From: Hoplostethus atlanticus
Lineage: Eukaryota > Chordata > Actinopteri > Trachichthyiformes > Trachichthyidae
NCBI GenBank assembly: GCA_034670405.1
Contig: JAXDDX010000073.1
Location: forward strand, 379,001 to 443,000
Reading direction: 5' to 3'
Length of the DNA stretch: 64,000 nucleotides
Below, piece after piece: positions 41,301 to 47,146 of this stretch. The position numbers were made by a program, and so were the translations under genes. Each line of letters starts with the position of its first letter. Position 1 is the stretch's first letter. Under the pieces are notes generated by a model. That model was not told the origin of the DNA. It saw only the letters and a list, made by a program, of their open reading frames with translations, and ran no database searches.

Positions 41301-42622
41301 AATGATATTATAGTATCTAGAAACTTCCTCCCCAAATGGTTGCTCTTTCTGATAGGTGAAAAAAACAGGACAGGTTGAGTTGAGTCCATTTCGTTGGAAA
41401 TAAATATGCTAACTCTGAAAGTGCCTTGATGTTAACCCTCTGCTGTTTTTACTTCATGTGTTTAGCTGCAGTGGTATGACATTATCTCAGCACCGCATGA
41501 CGCTGAGTGAGGATGACATGCATGCTGTTGAGCTGATTGCCGAGACATCTCGCTCTTATTGGCAGGATCCTAGACAGTACTGTGTGTGCCTCTCTGTTTG
41601 ACTGACAGATCCCAGCCAGACTGCTGCTGCTGCCGTAGGGAACCCGGCCCCAGGAGCTCGCAGGATGGTGGCCATCTTTGATTACGACCCTCGAGAGAGT
41701 TCCCCCAACACTGATATTGAGGTCAGAATTGCACACGTAAACGTACCTTGTCTCGGTACCGGTTTATGTTGTATTCAAGAGGCTAGACAGGGCAAAGCTC
41801 CATTACCTGCCTTCTTATCACCCCATTCAGGCTGAGCTGACCTTCGGTGCAGGGGACATCATAAATGTGTTTGGTGACATGGATGATGATGGATTCTTCT
41901 ACGTGAGTTGCTACGTGTTTGTGTTTTTTACTATTTTGTTTCTGTGACTTCTTTTGTGCCAAGCAGTCATTGATGGTTTTGCACTGAGATGGCTTATCAC
42001 AGTACTGGCCACACAGTTTGATTGCAGTCGTTGTCCTTGGATTTTCTGTTGATTTTCTTGTTCAGTTTGAGTTTCTGTGGGTGGCGCTCTTTTCTTTGTC
42101 TGTTCAGCCAGCTGCTTATGTTAATCAGTCAGTGATAGAAAGTAGCAAAACAGAAAATATTGCTGATTTTTACTTTAATTCCTTGCTGTTGAAACACTCT
42201 GATGTCTTTTGTCCCATGTCATTTCTAGGGAGACTTGAATGGACACAAAGGCCTGGTGCCCTCCAACTTCCTGCAGGCCTTACCAGAGGACGCTCCATCA
42301 GGTCTTCCCCCGGCCCAGCCTGCACCAGAACCCAAAAAGGAATTGCAGGTAGCTTGACAACTCTGTCTCTATATGTGGTGGTCACTTTGGACACAGCGGA
42401 TAAGCACGCACTACTGTACAGAAACACCACTGTTACACCATGTACCATTTATAACCATACGTCATTTCCCACATCATGTTTCTTTCTTCCTTTTTTCTTT
42501 TCACTTGTAAACATTTTCAGTGGCTGGGTTTTTTTCTAAAACGTTTCTATAATTTTGCCCTGTTGCATTTCCTGCATGGCCTTTCCCAGAAGCAGAAACG
42601 AAGTGTACACTTTGAGACGTGA
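11266..42622 (+). CDS. tspoap1: tspoap1 (RIM-binding protein 1 / BZRAP1), 5'-incomplete, multi-exon coding region
   Basis: RIM-binding proteins are cytosolic presynaptic scaffolds that link RIM and voltage-gated calcium channels at the active zone through SH3 domains. The exon chain I read is 11266-11373, 11808-11936, 12985-13161, 15026-15208, 22453-22620, 24588-24671, 24816-24905, 25007-25129, 25250-25354, 25623-25673, 26847-26867, 28264-28444, 29333-29538, 31170-31267, 31350-31459, 31546-32412, 32575-32726, 32931-33409, 33521-33865, 34347-34502, 34810-35628, 36407-36506, 38217-38359, 38476-38644, 39593-39661, 40440-40487, 41609-41721, 41831-41902, 42229-42348 and then 42590-42622 or 42957-43355. 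Splice phases agree at every junction; the one internal anomaly is the length of exon 32931-33409. About 1,840 codons are present, close to the roughly 1,850 aa I recall for human TSPOAP1. Domain order is coiled coil, SH3, three FN3, acidic/Pro linker, SH3, SH3. TSPOAP1 is preferred over RIMBP2 because of linker motifs and the supt4h1/hsf5/mir142 neighbours. The N-terminus is not seen. Confidence 0.93.
11808..11936 (+). CDS. tspoap1: tspoap1 exon w2: conserved coiled coil (ETEEKVRRL block)
   Basis: Forty-three codons in phase 0. It encodes the highly conserved block [19 protein letters not shown] followed by [14 protein letters not shown]. This Lys/Arg/Glu heptad pattern is typical of RIM-binding proteins. 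Acceptor is gtgtgcag, donor is gtacac. Confidence 0.95.
12713..12884. mobile_element. hAT-like fragment, second copy, 3' end intact
   Basis: It shares ordered blocks with 9574-9911 and ends taggggaaacactg, the inverted form of the CAGTGTTTCCCC hAT terminus. The 5' end is missing, so it is truncated. It lies in the intron before exon w3. Confidence 0.55.
12985..13161 (+). CDS. tspoap1: tspoap1 exon w3: coiled coil ([13 protein letters not shown] block)
   Basis: Fifty-nine codons in phase 0, between acceptor tgtacag and donor gtagcg. The motifs [15 protein letters not shown] and [20 protein letters not shown] match the corresponding human exon nearly residue for residue. Confidence 0.95.
13185..14248. 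mobile_element. Possible hAT-type element with imperfect terminal repeats
   Basis: The left end, tagggatgtaacaatgtg, and the inverted right end, gagggatagaaatgtaacaa, share GGGAT...TGTAACAAT with a small insertion. The roughly 1.06 kb interior has no intact transposase. It starts 24 bp past the donor of exon w3. Confidence 0.45.
15026..15208 (+). CDS. tspoap1: tspoap1 exon w4: coiled coil ([15 protein letters not shown] block)
   Basis: Sixty-one codons in phase 0, acceptor ctgtgtag, donor gtacag. It contains [18 protein letters not shown] followed by a polar, Glu/Lys-rich tail. It precedes the largest intron of the gene, 7,244 bp. Confidence 0.95.
15209..22452 (+). other. tspoap1 7.2-kb intron
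   Basis: No coding exon is visible, and exons on either side join in phase 0 in the family order. It has a (TA)n run near 15704-15726 and, around 18280-18340, repeated ccaatatat/cgaccc motifs like degraded hAT copies common in fish. The rest looks unique and AT-rich. Confidence 0.55.
15704..15726. repeat. Short (TA)n repeat
   Basis: About 11 TA copies inside the large intron. Confidence 0.9.
22453..22620 (+). CDS. tspoap1: tspoap1 exon w5: acidic/Pro linker inside the coiled-coil region
   Basis: Fifty-six codons in phase 0, acceptor cccgtcag, donor gtgaga. The composition is Glu- and Pro-rich, with weak conservation. It ends EEHLQFL and runs into ESELCKKRK of the next exon, in line with the human LESELSKKRKKCE junction. 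Confidence 0.85.
22621..24587 (+). other. tspoap1 intron after w5
   Basis: 1,967 bp. It holds a dispersed repeat fragment at about 23160-23290 and a C homopolymer (about 24170-24183). No exon was recognised. Confidence 0.55.
23160..23290 (+). repeat. Dispersed teleost repeat fragment (aggaaaaactccc type)
   Basis: The string ctgaggacaaggaaaaactc, then agagagggatcctct, matches a multi-copy repeat I recall from many fish genomes. The copy is incomplete and decayed. Confidence 0.5.
24588..24671 (+). CDS. tspoap1: tspoap1 exon w6: coiled coil ([14 protein letters not shown])
   Basis: Twenty-eight codons in phase 0, acceptor tgttcag, donor gtaagg. The peptide [18 protein letters not shown] is basic/acidic and alpha-helical in pattern. 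It is followed closely by three more short coiled-coil exons. Confidence 0.93.
24816..24905 (+). CDS. tspoap1: tspoap1 exon w7: coiled coil
   Basis: Thirty codons in phase 0, acceptor ttaatag, donor gtcagt. It encodes [20 protein letters not shown] and a short RRKAQLLDQ end. Leu/Lys/Glu heptads continue from the previous exon after a 144-bp intron. Confidence 0.93.
25007..25129 (+). CDS. tspoap1: tspoap1 exon w8: coiled coil ([12 protein letters not shown])
   Basis: Forty-one codons in phase 0, acceptor tttcccag, donor gtacaa. It ends [14 protein letters not shown], matching human KLESLEQVLK. The next exon starts [13 protein letters not shown], so the conserved VLKHMREVA string spans the splice junction. 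Confidence 0.95.
25250..25354 (+). CDS. tspoap1: tspoap1 exon w9: coiled coil ([13 protein letters not shown])
   Basis: Thirty-five codons in phase 0, acceptor gcgtgcag, donor gtgagc. [19 protein letters not shown] is among the most conserved stretches of RIM-binding proteins. Confidence 0.95.
25623..25673 (+). CDS. tspoap1: tspoap1 exon w10: short coiled-coil exon
   Basis: Only 17 codons, [17 protein letters not shown], phase 0, acceptor atcatcag, donor gtgagt. It corresponds to AQREHEGAVQLLE in human and is followed by the 21-nt microexon at 26847. Confidence 0.92.
26847..26867 (+). CDS. tspoap1: tspoap1 21-nt microexon w11 (NTLDCMQ)
   Basis: Seven codons, NTLDCMQ, sit between acceptor gctaaccag and donor gtaccg, phase 0 on both sides. 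They match STLDSMQ between QLLE and ARVRELEEQC in human, so the microexon is needed to restore the conserved sequence. It is far below normal ORF-finding size. A TGC lies just upstream of the acceptor, as is common for neuronal microexons. Confidence 0.9.
27905..28030 (+). repeat. Dispersed teleost repeat (tatagcgcttttctgagtaccc)
   Basis: The core ttatatagcgcttttctg, then acccaaagacgcttaacac, is typical of an abundant fish retroelement tail. It sits about 230 bp before exon w12. Boundaries are approximate. Confidence 0.5.
28264..28444 (+). CDS. tspoap1: tspoap1 exon w12: end of coiled coil
   Basis: Acceptor gtgtag, donor gtaaca; phase 0 in, phase 1 out. It encodes [19 protein letters not shown] and then [19 protein letters not shown], equivalent to human VRELEEQCRSQTEQFSLL. 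A less conserved Ser/Thr/Leu tail follows. Confidence 0.95.
28445..31169 (+). other. tspoap1 introns around w13
   Basis: Introns of 888 and about 1,631 bp on either side of exon 29333-29538. They include a (CT)n run near 28873-28890 and AT-rich sequence. No other exon was recognised. Confidence 0.55.
29333..29538 (+). CDS. tspoap1: tspoap1 exon w13: Ser/Thr/Pro-rich linker before SH3-1
   Basis: Phase 1 in, phase 0 out, acceptor ctcttag, donor gtaacg. About 68 codons, rich in Ser, Thr, Lys and Pro, with many SP/TP dipeptides that could be phosphorylated. It ends SSPTHE. In human the next residues are VDTASEVEEL, which bears on the anomaly at the next exon. Confidence 0.9.
31170..31267 (+). 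CDS. tspoap1: tspoap1 exon w14: start of SH3-1
   Basis: Encodes [13 protein letters not shown], then KLQVFIARY, the first strand of SH3-1. Phase 0 in, phase 2 out, donor gtaagt. I chose the acceptor cacag ending at 31169 because the stronger-looking upstream acceptor at 31159 would add 10 nt, shift the frame and hit TGA within six codons. The skipped bases would read VDT, which is conserved in the human protein. Confidence 0.8.
31350..31459 (+). CDS. tspoap1: tspoap1 exon w15: SH3-1 core
   Basis: Encodes [17 protein letters not shown] and [18 protein letters not shown], the SH3-1 core with its acidic RT loop. The acceptor is ctacag and the donor gtaagc; phase 2 in, phase 1 out. It is nearly identical to other RIM-binding proteins. 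Confidence 0.96.
31546..32412 (+). CDS. tspoap1: tspoap1 exon w16: end of SH3-1, FN3-1 and FN3-2
   Basis: An 867-nt exon, acceptor ctgtcag, donor gtcagt, phase 1 on both sides. It opens with [19 protein letters not shown], the last SH3 strands carrying the ALYDY-type LVPSNF motif. A Ser/His-rich spacer follows. FN3-1 starts around [14 protein letters not shown] with GWDPP, and FN3-2 around [19 protein letters not shown]. No internal frame break was seen. Confidence 0.95.
32575..32726 (+). CDS. tspoap1: tspoap1 exon w17: FN3-3, first part, with a GC donor
   Basis: Encodes [18 protein letters not shown] and [19 protein letters not shown], then [10 protein letters not shown], the third FN3 domain. 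The acceptor is cctgcag. The donor is AAG followed by gcaaga, a GC-AG intron; no GT donor in phase lies close by. Phase 1 in, phase 0 out. Confidence 0.92.
32931..33409 (+). CDS. tspoap1: tspoap1 exon w18: end of FN3-3 plus linker, with an apparent 1-nt frame break
   Basis: Acceptor ccccaag, donor gtaatc. It starts [19 protein letters not shown] and continues [17 protein letters not shown], matching human FN3-3. The entry frame is phase 0, but the exon is 479 nt (2 mod 3), while the donor and the next exon fit only frame +2. From about 33150 the +2 frame reads a plausible linker ([19 protein letters not shown], later [10 protein letters not shown]), whereas the entry frame turns Cys/His/Trp-rich and ends in TAA inside the following intron. 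A 1-nt deletion or sequence error between about 33115 and 33150 would explain both. Confidence 0.82.
33521..33865 (+). CDS. tspoap1: tspoap1 exon w19: Pro/Glu linker
   Basis: A 115-codon exon in phase 0, acceptor tctgcag, donor gttagt. It is a low-complexity linker with repeated motifs [18 protein letters not shown] and SIEEFLRPE: three short acidic amphipathic segments of similar I-x-x-hydrophobic-Leu form. These could be binding motifs; that is inference. Confidence 0.88.
33866..34346 (+). other. tspoap1 intron after w19
   Basis: 481 bp with no recognisable element; the following 307-bp intron (34503-34809) has a long pyrimidine tract before exon w21. Confidence 0.5.
34347..34502 (+). CDS. 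tspoap1: tspoap1 exon w20: acidic linker ([13 protein letters not shown])
   Basis: Fifty-two codons in phase 0, acceptor gctacag, donor gtaaaa. [18 protein letters not shown] corresponds to human NSDLSDIQEEEEEE, a TSPOAP1 hallmark. Confidence 0.92.
34810..35628 (+). CDS. tspoap1: tspoap1 exon w21: long linker exon
   Basis: Runs 273 codons in phase 0, acceptor cctgtag, donor gtgtgt. It opens [17 protein letters not shown] and [18 protein letters not shown], matching human DSDEEILEQILELP...KLFSIPEEEE. It then has a His-rich run (HHHHHYH), Arg-rich segments and [15 protein letters not shown], equivalent to human LEISIEYDSEDEQE. These landmarks support the TSPOAP1 assignment. Confidence 0.94.
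35629..36406 (+). other. tspoap1 intron after w21
   Basis: 778 bp; no repeat or exon recognised. Confidence 0.5.
36407..36506 (+). CDS. tspoap1: tspoap1 exon w22: short linker exon
   Basis: Phase 0 in, phase 1 out, acceptor gagcag, donor gtcagc. Thirty-three codons, beginning [16 protein letters not shown] and ending QARRLKG. Sequence conservation is low; its placement rests on splice sites and matching phases with w21 and w23. Confidence 0.75.
36507..38216 (+). other. tspoap1 intron before SH3-2
   Basis: 1,710 bp. The last 500 bp are largely a dispersed repeat (37700-38170) that ends about 45 bp before the acceptor of exon w23. The remainder is unremarkable. Confidence 0.6.
37700..38170 (+). 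repeat. Dispersed teleost repeat, fairly long copy
   Basis: Blocks such as aggggccctaaggcagaaca, aaattggagtgatatgatct, ttgcagcagctttctggatg and ggccttctccagctgaggat occur in this order in a very abundant fish repeat I recall. No intact ORF on either strand. Confidence 0.6.
38217..38359 (+). CDS. tspoap1: tspoap1 exon w23: first half of SH3-2
   Basis: Encodes [19 protein letters not shown] and [19 protein letters not shown], the first part of SH3-2 with the ALFxYDP and acidic RT-loop signatures. Acceptor ctgtgcag, donor gtatgc; phase 1 in, phase 0 out. Human reads RIFVALFDYDPVSMSPNPDA. Confidence 0.97.
38476..38644 (+). CDS. tspoap1: tspoap1 exon w24: second half of SH3-2
   Basis: Encodes [17 protein letters not shown] and [18 protein letters not shown], completing SH3-2, then [17 protein letters not shown]. 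Phase 0 in, phase 1 out, acceptor ccccag, donor gtacgc. Confidence 0.97.
39593..39661 (+). CDS. tspoap1: tspoap1 exon w25: [10 protein letters not shown] linker
   Basis: Phase 1 on both sides, acceptor ccataaag, donor gtgtgt. The peptide [20 protein letters not shown] contains a PxxPKPRR motif shared with human [11 protein letters not shown]. It is a basic proline-rich linker between SH3-2 and SH3-3 and could itself be an SH3 ligand. Confidence 0.93.
40440..40487 (+). CDS. tspoap1: tspoap1 exon w26: 48-nt linker exon
   Basis: A 48-nt exon in phase 1 on both sides, acceptor cttgcag, donor gtttgt. It encodes [16 protein letters not shown] plus a split codon. Length divisible by three makes it skippable in frame. 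Conservation with human is limited to the leading E/S residues. Confidence 0.8.
41609..41721 (+). CDS. tspoap1: tspoap1 exon w27: start of SH3-3
   Basis: Encodes a short Ala-rich lead and then [19 protein letters not shown], the start of SH3-3 (human MVAAFDYNPQESSPNMD). Acceptor ctgacag, donor gtcaga; phase 1 in, phase 0 out. Confidence 0.97.
41831..41902 (+). CDS. tspoap1: tspoap1 exon w28: SH3-3 core
   Basis: Twenty-four codons in phase 0, [20 protein letters not shown] and then FFY, the middle strands of SH3-3. Acceptor cattcag, donor gtgagt. Confidence 0.97.
42229..42348 (+). CDS. tspoap1: tspoap1 exon w29: end of SH3-3
   Basis: Forty codons in phase 0, acceptor tttctag, donor gtagct. 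[20 protein letters not shown] closes SH3-3. A Pro-rich tail ends KKELQ. This is the last constitutive exon; two alternative terminal exons follow. Confidence 0.96.
42590..42622 (+). CDS. tspoap1: tspoap1 alternative terminal exon a ([10 protein letters not shown]-stop)
   Basis: Acceptor ctttcccag leads in phase 0 into [10 protein letters not shown] followed by TGA. The basic-SVHF end resembles the C-terminus I recall for RIMBP2 (basic residues then SVHFTP), so this is likely the ancestral end. A strong donor gtaagt lies two bases after the stop (42625), and an AATAAA at 42895-42900 lies about 270 nt downstream. The exon could therefore be either a terminal exon or a stop-containing cassette. 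Confidence 0.78.
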   Translation, partial: KQKRSVHFET

Positions 42623-42894
42623 TCGTAAGTGTTTCTGCTAGGACAACCTCAGCACAGTGATCGACACTAGTATCCCTCATTTGTTCCCTGTTAATGTCCT
42701 CTTCCCTCCGTCCTTAACAGTAGTTCTAGACTACTCCTTTGCGTAGGATCCCCTCCAAGACTACACCTTCAGATGTCAAAACCACCGACGGTCCTCTCCT
42801 TTGTGTCCTGCTATCCTTGTGTCCCTCTGTTAATACCCTTCTAAAAATGAGTTTCCATTAAGTACTGAGGAGCATATAAAGATTGAACTCAATC

Positions 42895-42900
42895 AATAAA
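42895..42900 (+). terminator. Proximal poly(A) signal for the short tspoap1 isoform
   Basis: AATAAA about 270 nt downstream of the TGA in terminal exon a and before terminal exon b. It would give a short 3' UTR for the SVHF isoform. Confidence 0.45.
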
Positions 42901-42956
42901 CTTTAGATATTAGTGAGCACGTTATGATACAGGAAACTGTTATTTTGTACCTGAAG

Positions 42957-43355
42957 GTGAGCTGGACCTCTTCTGTAGAGCCACAAGATCCTGGGCCGTC
43001 AACACTAGAAGAGGCTTTACACCCCCAGGCAGGACCTCCTCATCCAGACCCAACAGACCACTCAGACCTACAACCCAAACTTACACCCACTACGGACCCC
43101 GCCTCGGACCCAGCTCCAGCTCCAGCTCCAGCTCCAGCTCCAGCTCCAGACCCAGCTCCAGACCCAGCTCCAGCTCCAGCTCCAGCTCCAGCCCCAGACC
43201 CAGTGCAGGCCTGCGGTTCTTCTCCTCCTCCCCCCCACATTCCTGCAGGTAGCCCTGCACAGATGGACTGCTCTGCACAAGGCAAGAAGAAGAAAAGCTT
43301 CTTCTCCAAAGGGAAGAAGCTTTTTAAAAAGCTGGGCTCCAGCAAGAAAGAATGA
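42957..43355 (+). CDS. tspoap1: tspoap1 alternative terminal exon b: Pro-Ala repeat and basic tail
   Basis: An open frame of 132 codons plus TGA, phase 0 if the acceptor is ctgaag at 42956; an upstream acceptor tacag at 42932 is also in frame. It carries about 30 residues of (PA)n/(PD)n repeat, a PPPPHIP run, then a lysine/phenylalanine-rich end with KKKKSFFSKGKK and LFKKLGSSKKE. The frame is kept open across a CCAGCT-repeat, and the basic tail is compositionally protein-like. I do not recall this tail from mammalian TSPOAP1. Confidence 0.72.
   Translation: MSWTSSVEPQDPGPSTLEEALHPQAGPPHPDPTDHSDLQPKLTPTTDPASDPAPAPAPAPAPAPDPAPDPAPAPAPAPAPDPVQACGSSPPPPHIPAGSPAQMDCSAQGKKKKSFFSKGKKLFKKLGSSKKE
43109..43200 (+). 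repeat. Coding CCAGCT/CCAGAC minisatellite
   Basis: A six-base repeat in tspoap1 terminal exon b, encoding Pro-Ala with Pro-Asp variants. Hexamer units change length without breaking the frame. Confidence 0.92.
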
Positions 43356-46300
43356 GAGTTGGACATTTAACTCACAATGCTCGTGTCACATTGAAAGCAC
43401 TTTTTTCCATGTTCACTGTTAATCTCAATTGTTAGTCTGTGTTGTTAGTTGCTATCAGAAATATAACTGATGCATTAACTGTCAATATTTACAGACCTGA
43501 TTATACCTCCTCTGTAGAACATTACTAGACCAGCTGTTAACTATAGAGTATCTTATCAATTGCAGCATCACAAGAGCATGTTGAGGTGCATGTTGAAGTG
43601 GTCAAACTCACTTGGCTTACAAGTAGATATTCTGAAAATGCTTCCTAATAATCTAAGTATTAACCAGTAGTCCGCTAGCTTGAGGCTTTCATTCAGCGCA
43701 TCAAACTTAAGGTAATCCCCTGAAGGATTGCATTTGCTTTGAGCAATATGATACAGAGTGAAAGTGAGATGTGGCTCCAGACTTCAGCCCCCCACAAAAA
43801 CAGCTCATTTAATTTTAGCTCAGAGCTAAGAGTCCCGTGCTAAGCCACTGGTGTCACTTTCTCTTTTGAAGCAAGCAGATGGAAGCAGCTCTTCCTCTGT
43901 ATGAGTGGAAGGAATGCACTATCCATTCTGAATGGATGTATTTTAATGTCTGTTAGCTTGTCCCTGCCATTCATAGGTATTCTGTGTGTTTTGTCTTGAA
44001 GAGTAATTGTACATTGTACCGACCACAGTTATTTATTTGTGTCCGGCTCTTGCCCTATTCATCACCATGTCGCATGGAGCGATGCCAGAGCAGGAAGTTA
44101 CTCATTATGAAGAGCTGTCGGAGACAGTGATCATCCATTTTGATATGTGTAGCTTAGGTCTAATTTATTGTAAGGAAGGTTAAAAGTTAACAATGTTGAG
44201 CACGTTGGTAAATGTACAGAATGTGAAGGGTCACCCTTCTTTGGTGTGTGTAGACAAAGCTGCCCAGTCCGCTGGTGAGACTGAAAACAGATGCCTTTCT
44301 CAAAAAGTAACATTAACATGGGACCTCATGATGTTCATGACTCTACCACAATCGCAGCTGGCCTAAATGTTGCATACTACATATTGTATATGTGTGTGTG
44401 TGTGTGTGTGAGATAGAGATGACAGACCTGCAGTGTGTCTAAGAATTGTGTAGTACTGTAGGCTATAGGCTTCAGTAGGCTGTTTCAGTGCTCAGTAGGC
44501 TCACTTATTCTCCAAAGTCAGTATACTGAAATACCAGGATGTTATACTGTTAGATTGAGTATCCAGGATGAAATACACCAGGAATAAGTGGACTAAACAA
44601 CGGTCCACAACGCTGTGCCGTTGAGTGATGGTAAAGTTAACCAACCATGGCAAATAGCATCATGACGCTAAACATGTCAGCGTTTGGGATTCGTTACGGT
44701 TTGAATGTAGCATGTTGTTTTTTTCACATACTGCATGCACCAGCATACCAAACCACTAATGGGAGCAGCACTTCGATTTCAGAAGTCAGGATTGTATTTG
44801 TACTGAACAGTTTGGGACGTGGCGCTGGTGTTTTGTGACATTACTGTGTTGTGATAGGGTATGTGATGAGTCGGTCCAACATCATTTATTTATTCTCTTA
44901 ATTTTGCCTCCATTTTAGGAGTATTTAAGGTGAGACAAGTTCCAAGCAACTCTGGACATGTGATTATTGGGTCAGACAGGCTTAACGATGTTATGTTAAC
45001 ATTACCAACCCATGCAGTGCAGTGATTAGTTTTCTGTGACCCTGTATCCACACATTCGCATCATACTGCCCTCCCAGTTGACTAGCTAAAGGTGCAGTGT
45101 ACTGAGCTACAAGTGGCACAAGAAGGTAGAATCATGTATTTGTTTTTTGGTGGTCCGTGGCAGCGTTGCACCACTTCACATTAATCACAACCAATCGAGG
45201 TGGTCGGTGAACTAGACGTTTGGTTGAGAGTGACGGTTTGTTTCCAGCAGTCAAGACTTTGTTCCCTTACCGCTATGAAGTTGTGATGTAAGGTTTTTGA
45301 AGCGAATGTGTGGACCAGGCCTTAGTATTCAATCGGTTAGCTCCCTTTCAGTTACTGTTAGTTACTGTTTTTCTGACTACCAACCAATGTATTATGCAGC
45401 GATTTTGTTTTCTGAGTCTTACTAGATCCTTTACTTGTTCGACACAGGGCTGTTCAGTAACTTCTCAGGTTTTTACTTGTAGTTTCTTAGTATGCTGAGC
45501 CACCTGTTGAGTCCGCGGCTGTCACGACTGCGGAATATGCCAAAATCTTAGGTGCTTTGCCTGTTAGCGAAGAGAGACCAAGCATCCAACACCGTGGGGA
45601 TATTCAGTGGAGTGAAACTAGTCTGGATAGACGGCAGACGGTTGTTTTGCAGATGGGACGTGGTTCCACTTTGCTTGGAGGTGTATAATAATCCTGTCCT
45701 CTGTTCCACCCCGCTGAAGTTCCCCAGATGGGTCGATGGAGTCAAAGCACACCTGATTACAGAAGTTGGAGGCAAATCTTTTCTTTCATGTCATGAATGT
45801 TTTTAATTTAGTATTAATTGTACATGTTTGTCAGTGTTGCATAAAGGGAGCATGATGATTAGCAGAAGATGCCAAGAATGAATGGGGGAGGGGGGGGGGG
45901 GTTGACAATGACACTTTAGAGGTAGATCTTTGAGTGGCCGGGTTAAAGGCAAGACTGAGGCTGTACTGTATGTGTTTTTGTGAGGGGGGGGATGCTCAAA
46001 AGTTGCCGAAATGTACAGTGAATATTTGTACTGATATTGTATTTCACGGCCTTTAATGCACAAGTATTCCCCTACCTGCTCTGTAGTGAGTAGGCGGCCA
46101 CACTGTTACTGCGATCTTTAGGACTGCCCTGCCTCAGTCTCCACAGGCACCCGTCCTGCTCCTGCTCTGCTGACTGAATAGGACCTGGACGCATAGGTAG
46201 CATTGTAGATGAGTTGATAATATTTAGCCTTACAAGACCTTGTTTAGTCTTAATATGTTGTTTACAGGATGTTTCTTGACTGCATGCATAACGATGTTAT

Positions 46301-46770
46301 ACCCATGTTCGGCCTTATTTATGTTATTGTCATATTTAAGTTTTTCTAGTTTGATTTGCTTTGCAATATTTGAGTAGTCTGACAAGTGTTGATGCAGTGG
46401 AAAGGAAGCTGTGGGAGCTGGTCTGTATATAATGAACAGAGTTCAGTGTTGGGACTTTGACCATGTGGTATATTTTCATACAGCGAGGGAAACTCTGTTT
46501 TTTTGTCTTTCCTGACCTGCATTTATTCTTTCAAACCGGTGGAAGATTTACCTTTTATATATTAATGTTTTTATTACCCTTTTTGGAAGCTCATCTGTAA
46601 ATATTTTTGTTAATATTGTTTTTCAGATGTCTTTTTGCATGTCCAGGCAGTGTTGATGGAGGAACAGTAACTAAAGAAGTAGTGCACAGAGGACTTGTTG
46701 ACTTGAAATTGTGGTGGTTTCTTTCAATATGGATCTTTTTACTGGAATAAAGTATGTATATTTTCACAGA
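43356..46770 (+). other. tspoap1: tspoap1 3' untranslated region
   Basis: About 3.4 kb follows the distal stop codon with no credible coding exon, an AT-rich end, a Pumilio-type TGTAAATA at 46596-46603 and AATAAA at 46746-46751. A small (TG)n lies at about 44392-44410 and a G-run at about 45890. The extent is inferred from the poly(A) signal. Confidence 0.65.
46746..46751 (+). terminator. Distal tspoap1 poly(A) signal AATAAA
   Basis: A canonical AATAAA on the plus strand is followed within 30-50 nt by TG-rich sequence (ctctgtgtgctgctgag). It is the last strong signal before convergent minus-strand signals and the mir142 hairpin. Confidence 0.65.
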
Positions 46771-46874
46771 AACTCTGTGTGCTGCTGAGTCTGTTATGCA
46801 TGTGTATCTATTAATCATATCTATGTATCTGGTGTAGAAAACAGAAGGAAAAATGACAGTCTCAAGGGAAGTGT

Positions 46875-46892
46875 TTTATTTTGATCTTTATT
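46875..46892 (-). terminator. Convergent poly(A) signals, minus strand
   Basis: Two TTTATT hexamers (46875-46880 and 46887-46892) read AATAAA on the minus strand. They lie about 255 nt downstream of the mir142 hairpin and could end the primary mir142 transcript, tail to tail with tspoap1. Confidence 0.4.
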
Positions 46893-47146
46893 GAACATCA
46901 TATTTTCAAAAACAGTTTTTAACAGTGTATACAACGATGTTATTTTTTTCAGGACAGTTGAAAAAAACAGAAGAATTGTCAAATGGAGGAAAGAGTGACG
47001 TGCTTTGTCCTCGGTGCCATACACAACCCATGTGAACTGACTCTCAACACTCTGGGTAATGCGTGGCCATGTGAGACAAAGCAGGTTCCTCTTTTTCTGA
47101 TTTCCTGAGTGTGAGTCGTGCTGAGCCGTTGGTCTCCCTGTAGCCA

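Larger units (their letters stand above)
38645..41608 (+). other. tspoap1 introns between SH3-2 and SH3-3
   Basis: Introns of 948, 778 and 1,121 bp separate the small exons w25 and w26. They include T-rich tracts just before w25 and a C homopolymer near 40671-40684. No other gene seen. Confidence 0.55.
42349..42956 (+). other. Region between the last constitutive exon and the distal terminal exon
   Basis: Contains terminal exon a (42590-42622), its donor-like gtaagt and a poly(A) signal at 42895. Otherwise it is non-coding. Confidence 0.6.

Noticed and set aside
43040-43366. Gly-Ala and Leu-Glu repeat frames on the minus strand
   Set aside because: Antisense shadows of the CCAGCT repeat in tspoap1 terminal exon b.
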